This document shows, one piece after another, positions 60,000-64,000 of a stretch of DNA of 64,000 nt. Both the position numbers and the translations under genes were made by a program. The notes beneath the pieces were generated by a model. It saw only the letters and a program-made list of their open reading frames with translations, did not search any database and was not told the origin of the DNA. The stretch's first letter is position 1, and every line of letters begins with the position of its first letter. The DNA lies in the NCBI GenBank assembly GCA_028023455.1, contig JAQFVV010012396.1, positions 4,189,656 to 4,253,655 on the forward strand, written 5' to 3'. Origin of the DNA: Epiperipatus broadwayi (Eukaryota; Onychophora; Udeonychophora; Euonychophora; Peripatidae).

Positions 60000-61240
60000 T
60001 TTGAAGGAAAAAAAAACCTCTTGCTAGACACATGTTTCTGTCAATAAAATCTGATATCACATGCAACTCAGTAATTAATTGGATTTCAACAAACATGCAA
60101 TGTTCATTTCATTTACATATGTTGGTGATATCTAACATGATCTAAAACTTGAGCACAAATTTAGTTGTAATTTAATTAAAGCTTTTTTTTAATATCAGCT
60201 TATACAGCCTATAAACAAACTCATTTTCAAATAACCTTGCTTTCAAATAAAGATTTTAAACATGTAATTAATTTATTAACATCACATAAATTAGTAATAA
60301 TGTTTAAACTTATTTACTAACATTTTCTATAAATATTTTCTGGTGTTTGAAAAAAGCAATCTCTTGCTGGACATGTATTTCTGTTAATCAAACTTTATAT
60401 CAACAATAGTTTAGGAAATCAGTTGAGATTACATTAAACATAAATTTTCATTTCATTTAAATATGCTCATACTGTTCAACATAATCATTAAAGCCATTAT
60501 TATATCAGTTTAATGTTATTAAACTAAGAAAGTCATTAATTAACCTTTTTAAAAATTAATCTTGCCTTGAAGCTAACATTTTAAATATATAATTAATTAA
60601 TAAAACTTCCCAAAATTTACTTGCACCCTCTATAAAAAATTTCTGATGTTTCACACCAAAACATTCATTGAAAAAACAGCTAACTTATTACTAGACATAT
60701 TCTTTTAGCTATAACATTTGATATCATCAATAGTTTGGGTAATTTGTTGAGATTTCATTAAACATTAGCAATCCCATTTTATTCAAAATGATCACAAAGT
60801 TCAACATAATCTTAAAGCTTCCTTAGTATTGGCTTGAAGTTATTAAACAAAATAGAGTTTTAAACAAACTCATATTTAAATAACCTATACCATCACATAA
60901 ATATGTAATTATGTTAATATTATTGTCATTTTAAATTACATATTTATATGAAGTTTAATTAATAAATTATATATTTAAAACATTTACTTCAAATCAAAAT
61001 TATTTAAAAATGAGTTTGCTTAAAGGATTTATATTGATTAATAACATTAAGCCAATATAAGGAAGGTTTCAGTTAAATTCTGAAAATTTGTATTATGCTT
61101 GATTATTATAAGCATATTTAAATAAATTGGGATTGCTTTATTTGGTGAAGTTTCTGATTTCCCAAGCTGCTGATGATATTGAGTTTGATTGACAAATATG
61201 TTTAACAAGAAGTTATCTCTTTTTTTTCAACAAACATTGC
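60000..61240. repeat. Decayed ~330-bp tandem repeat with an inverted copy
   Basis: Three direct copies are anchored by TTGCTAGACACATG (60020), TTGCTGGACATGTA (60364) and TTACTAGACATATT (60686). Each is followed by GATATCA/ATATCAACAATAGTTT-like blocks, CATTTyATTTAAATATG and a TTATTAAAC block. A fourth copy at about 61020-61235 is inverted. No hammerhead core was found. The direct-plus-inverted layout resembles the array at 52.7-54.3 kb. Confidence 0.55.
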
Positions 61241-61486
61241 TATTTGAATTATCGGGAAATTTTTATACAGAACATAAATAAATAACATAACCTTTATAAA
61301 TATATACTTATATAGCATTTAATTATATATATATATTCTAAGATTTTTGATTATATAAATATTAGGATCCTTGTCTATCTATTGTTAAATCTGTTAATTT
61401 TATTTTTTTAATCTTGAGTTAATTTTTAATTTCTCATTATTAAATTATATCTTATTTTTAAATTAAAAGTTTTAAATATATTTTAG

Positions 61487-61616
61487 GCGCATTGCAAAAG
61501 TAAATTTATATTTAAAATTACCCTCAGACATAAATAATTTAATAAAAAAACATAATGAAACGATTTTTGTTGCTATTTTATTTAAGAATGATTTATTGTT
61601 AATAAATAATTTCCAG
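61487..61616 (+). other. Candidate internal exon of an unrecognised host gene
   Basis: The segment is bounded by a pyrimidine-tolerant acceptor (ATATATTTTAG/G) and a strong donor (CCAG/GTAGGC). One frame is open throughout: after the first base, 43 codons beginning R-I-A-K-V-N-L-Y-L-K-L-P-S-D and ending I-N-N-F-Q. Composition is protein-like (mixed charged and hydrophobic residues), and the exon length (130 nt) is typical. No family is recognised and no partner exon was found, so the surrounding region would be intron. A minus-strand ORF covers the same bases. Chance remains possible in AT-rich DNA. Confidence 0.3.
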
Positions 61617-61693
61617 GTAGGCTTTTTTTTAACCACCAAAATTATCTTTAAACTAGCAGGATATGAAGTTAGTAAGCCATAGAGTTTAAACAA

Positions 61694-64000
61694 GATTAAA
61701 ACATAGCTTTAACAGCTTGACATGCGTTCAATAATTTTGAAGTTAATAGTTAGTACTAAAAATAGAAAACTCCCACTAGTATTAAAAACGAAATTTCTAT
61801 AAAATAATCGATTATTTTTGAGCATTCAAATTTTTGAGCAAATGTTTTGAAAAATTCTCTATACGATATAATCAAGATATTTTTATTAGATACATTTATT
61901 TAGTGTTTCAGACTTCAAAACATAAAATATATCTTTAAATTTTGATACTTGTCTTGATTCACACAAATATACATATTTATAAACACATACATATATAATA
62001 ACTAAAGGAACAGATTAAATCGTTTAGTGCATTTATATTAAATTTAATTAAGTAACTCATTTTCATCACTTTTCATTTGTCTTAATTAAACAGATAAAAA
62101 TGTACACACTTCCGACTTCTTTCTGAATTCTTATTAGGATGATCCTTAATAATGGACAAACATAAATTTGTCCATAATGTTGTTTTCAATAATTAATAAT
62201 AGTTGTTTTATTTCAATTGTGTTGAACTATTATTAATTATTAGGATGATAAATGTGAACAAATATATATGGGAGAATCATCATTATATTCAAATTGTTTT
62301 TATGGTCTCATTAAATTATACATATATTAAATTTAGATAACTCATTTTAAGAAAAATAACACTTTAGATTATTACTATTCCATAAAATAATAATGAAGAT
62401 GAAGGCAATACCCTCAAGAATATTCAATTGTCTGATATTAAGGAATATTTGTTTTTTTTTCCTATGGAGCTTTTTCTCTCTCATTATGTAGCAATTCAAA
62501 GAAATATAGTTTGATTGGATATGAATCTGCTACCTGATGAAAATTTTCTAAGTTTGTTGGAAATAATTAAATGCCAAAAGCTAAATTAGACAATATATAA
62601 GTACACTAATTCACAAATAAATCACTAGACAAAATTAAATTACAATTCTCTATCATTGGATTCTCTGACAAGATAGGCTTAAATGCAAAATAAGGACAAC
62701 ACAAAATAAATATAAACTATCCTATCATTCCATAAAGTTCTTTTAATATTAAAGATAATTGGAATGTAATTTGGAATTATGGAGAGATAAGATATGTTTT
62801 TTTTTTGTGTTTCTATGCATTTGAGAAGTTTATATGAAATGGTTTTGTAATTTAATTTTGGCTAGAGATTTAATTGTCAAGTGGTGTATTAGATTTTATA
62901 TCTATATATTTTGATATACAAGCATAATGCATATACTTGGAGTTCAAATCTCTATATTATATATATATATATATATAGTAACAGTAATTAAATCCAGGAA
63001 AGCAGGTGAAGCAGAATGAGAAGAAATAGAGTTAGATGAAACAAATAGTTGATTAACTAAAGTGCACTCTATACACAAACACTCATTTGCTTCTACTACC
63101 TCACATTATGAATGTCACACAATGGAGGGCATATTCTTAAAGCTAGAAGGGATGCTGTCTTTCTATAAGTTATATGTGTGGCATTAATTATGTATTTTAA
63201 TAGCAAGTATTAAATATATTATTAAAAGTATTACAGCAATATGCTAATTAAGTATAATTAATTTGCATATTTTATGAAAAAGCTAGGTATTTTATTCTAT
63301 ACTTGTTTCATGATACACTTAAAATAACAATACACAAGTCATTAAATAATGAAATAATTTATTAATAAAAAAATTAAGTAAGTAATGAAACAAATTAATA
63401 GCATTTTTTTTAGATTTCCTTCTCAAATACTTTTTAAGTCAGATATTATAACATAAGTTTAAGTCTTCTTTTCTGCACCATTACATAATAATGTCTCAAA
63501 TATAAAAAGAAATAGTAACATTAAGGTCTATATAACAATTTTAGAAATAGTTTTATCCACTTTATTAAGGGTGAATCATCATATAATTTGTTCAGTAAAC
63601 CATTTAAATTCTAAGTGTTTGATTCTTTTAGTTCATTCCTGAAAAAAAGATAATGTATTTTTAAACATTTCAAATTTCAGTTTCCCATCTTTTTTTGAGA
63701 GTTTTATATTTTTGTTGCTCATTTGAATATTTAAAAAAAAAACAATATAAATACATCAAGGGTTCTTGCTTTAGTCCATTCTATTGTCTATCTGTAACAT
63801 CTTTCTTCTTCCTGTAAGTAACATTCATGGAACATTAATTGCAATTACACATACTGTTATTATTTCTTCTTAAACAGATTGTCTTGTCAATTCTTTTACA
63901 AAGTTCCATTTATCTCTAGCAGTTTTTACTAGTTGATAAGGAAGATACTGGGCATTACACTAAGGATGAAAACTAATGAGTTATTTGCTTTCATCTAGCA
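61694..64000. other. AT-rich noncoding DNA
   Basis: No supported gene. A pair of hairpins lies at 62131-62245, and a (TA)n run at 62957-62978. Confidence 0.5.
62131..62245. repeat. Two adjacent hairpins bracketed by ATTAGGATGAT
   Basis: Hairpin 1 is TGGACAAA...TTTGTCCA near 62153-62175. Hairpin 2 has arms AATAATTAATAATAGTT and its complement (62189-62242). The string ATTAGGATGAT occurs at both ends (near 62132 and 62239). Confidence 0.7.

Noticed and set aside
61160-61190. CTGATGA in the inverted unit of the 60-61-kb array
   Set aside because: No downstream GAAA or C17/stem arrangement, and it is not conserved in the direct units.

Overview
The window is a very AT-rich stretch of a metazoan nuclear genome with no complete host protein-coding gene. 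The repeat content is a decayed RTE-type LINE family (EN of the 'craniofacial development protein 2-like' kind), a LINE with an SGNH-hydrolase-like ORF1, Penelope-like elements (PLEs) with GIY-YIG endonucleases, hammerhead-ribozyme repeats and many long (TA)n tracts. This suits a lophotrochozoan such as a mollusc, perhaps a cephalopod. The species assignment is inference only.

Layout. 0-6.3 kb: mostly unannotatable AT-rich DNA with the decayed C-terminal remnant of a non-LTR retrotransposon (727-1393). 6.34-6.87 kb: a foldback element holding four hammerhead-ribozyme-like motifs. 7.2-9.1 kb: a decayed tandem array, a doubtful exon and a small foldback element. 9.1-14.7 kb: near-featureless. 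14.7-17.5 kb: the best RTE LINE copy, with a second copy on the minus strand at 18.9-20.0 kb. 25.2-27.65 kb: a third RTE copy split by a PLE that has inverted tails. 28.1-37.6 kb: an SGNH/EN/RT LINE split by a 4.75-kb noncoding element (element A). 38.3-41.2 kb: two foldback palindromes followed by element C. 43.5 kb: an RTE 3' stub. 48.1 kb: a possible further relative of element C. 52.0-52.7 kb: a second PLE remnant. 52.7-54.3 kb: a head-to-head array of ~399-bp units, four of which hold a type I hammerhead core. 54.4-58.7 kb: element B, homologous to A. 60.0-61.2 kb: another decayed direct-plus-inverted array. 61.49-61.62 kb: a candidate host exon.

Two systems stand out. (1) Two unrelated families of hammerhead-bearing repeats share one architecture: a two-part stem I with an internal loop, a short stem II and a tiny palindromic stem III. 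They look like retrozyme-type non-autonomous elements, and PLE fragments that could be related to their mobility lie in the same window. (2) A family of long LTR-like noncoding elements (A, B, C) begins TGT, ends near TTAYA, and abuts (TA)n microsatellites on both sides. A and B share a CCAAT/TATA promoter, a short ORF and a polyadenylation region. All the recognisable proteins are transposon-derived, and all are visibly decayed.
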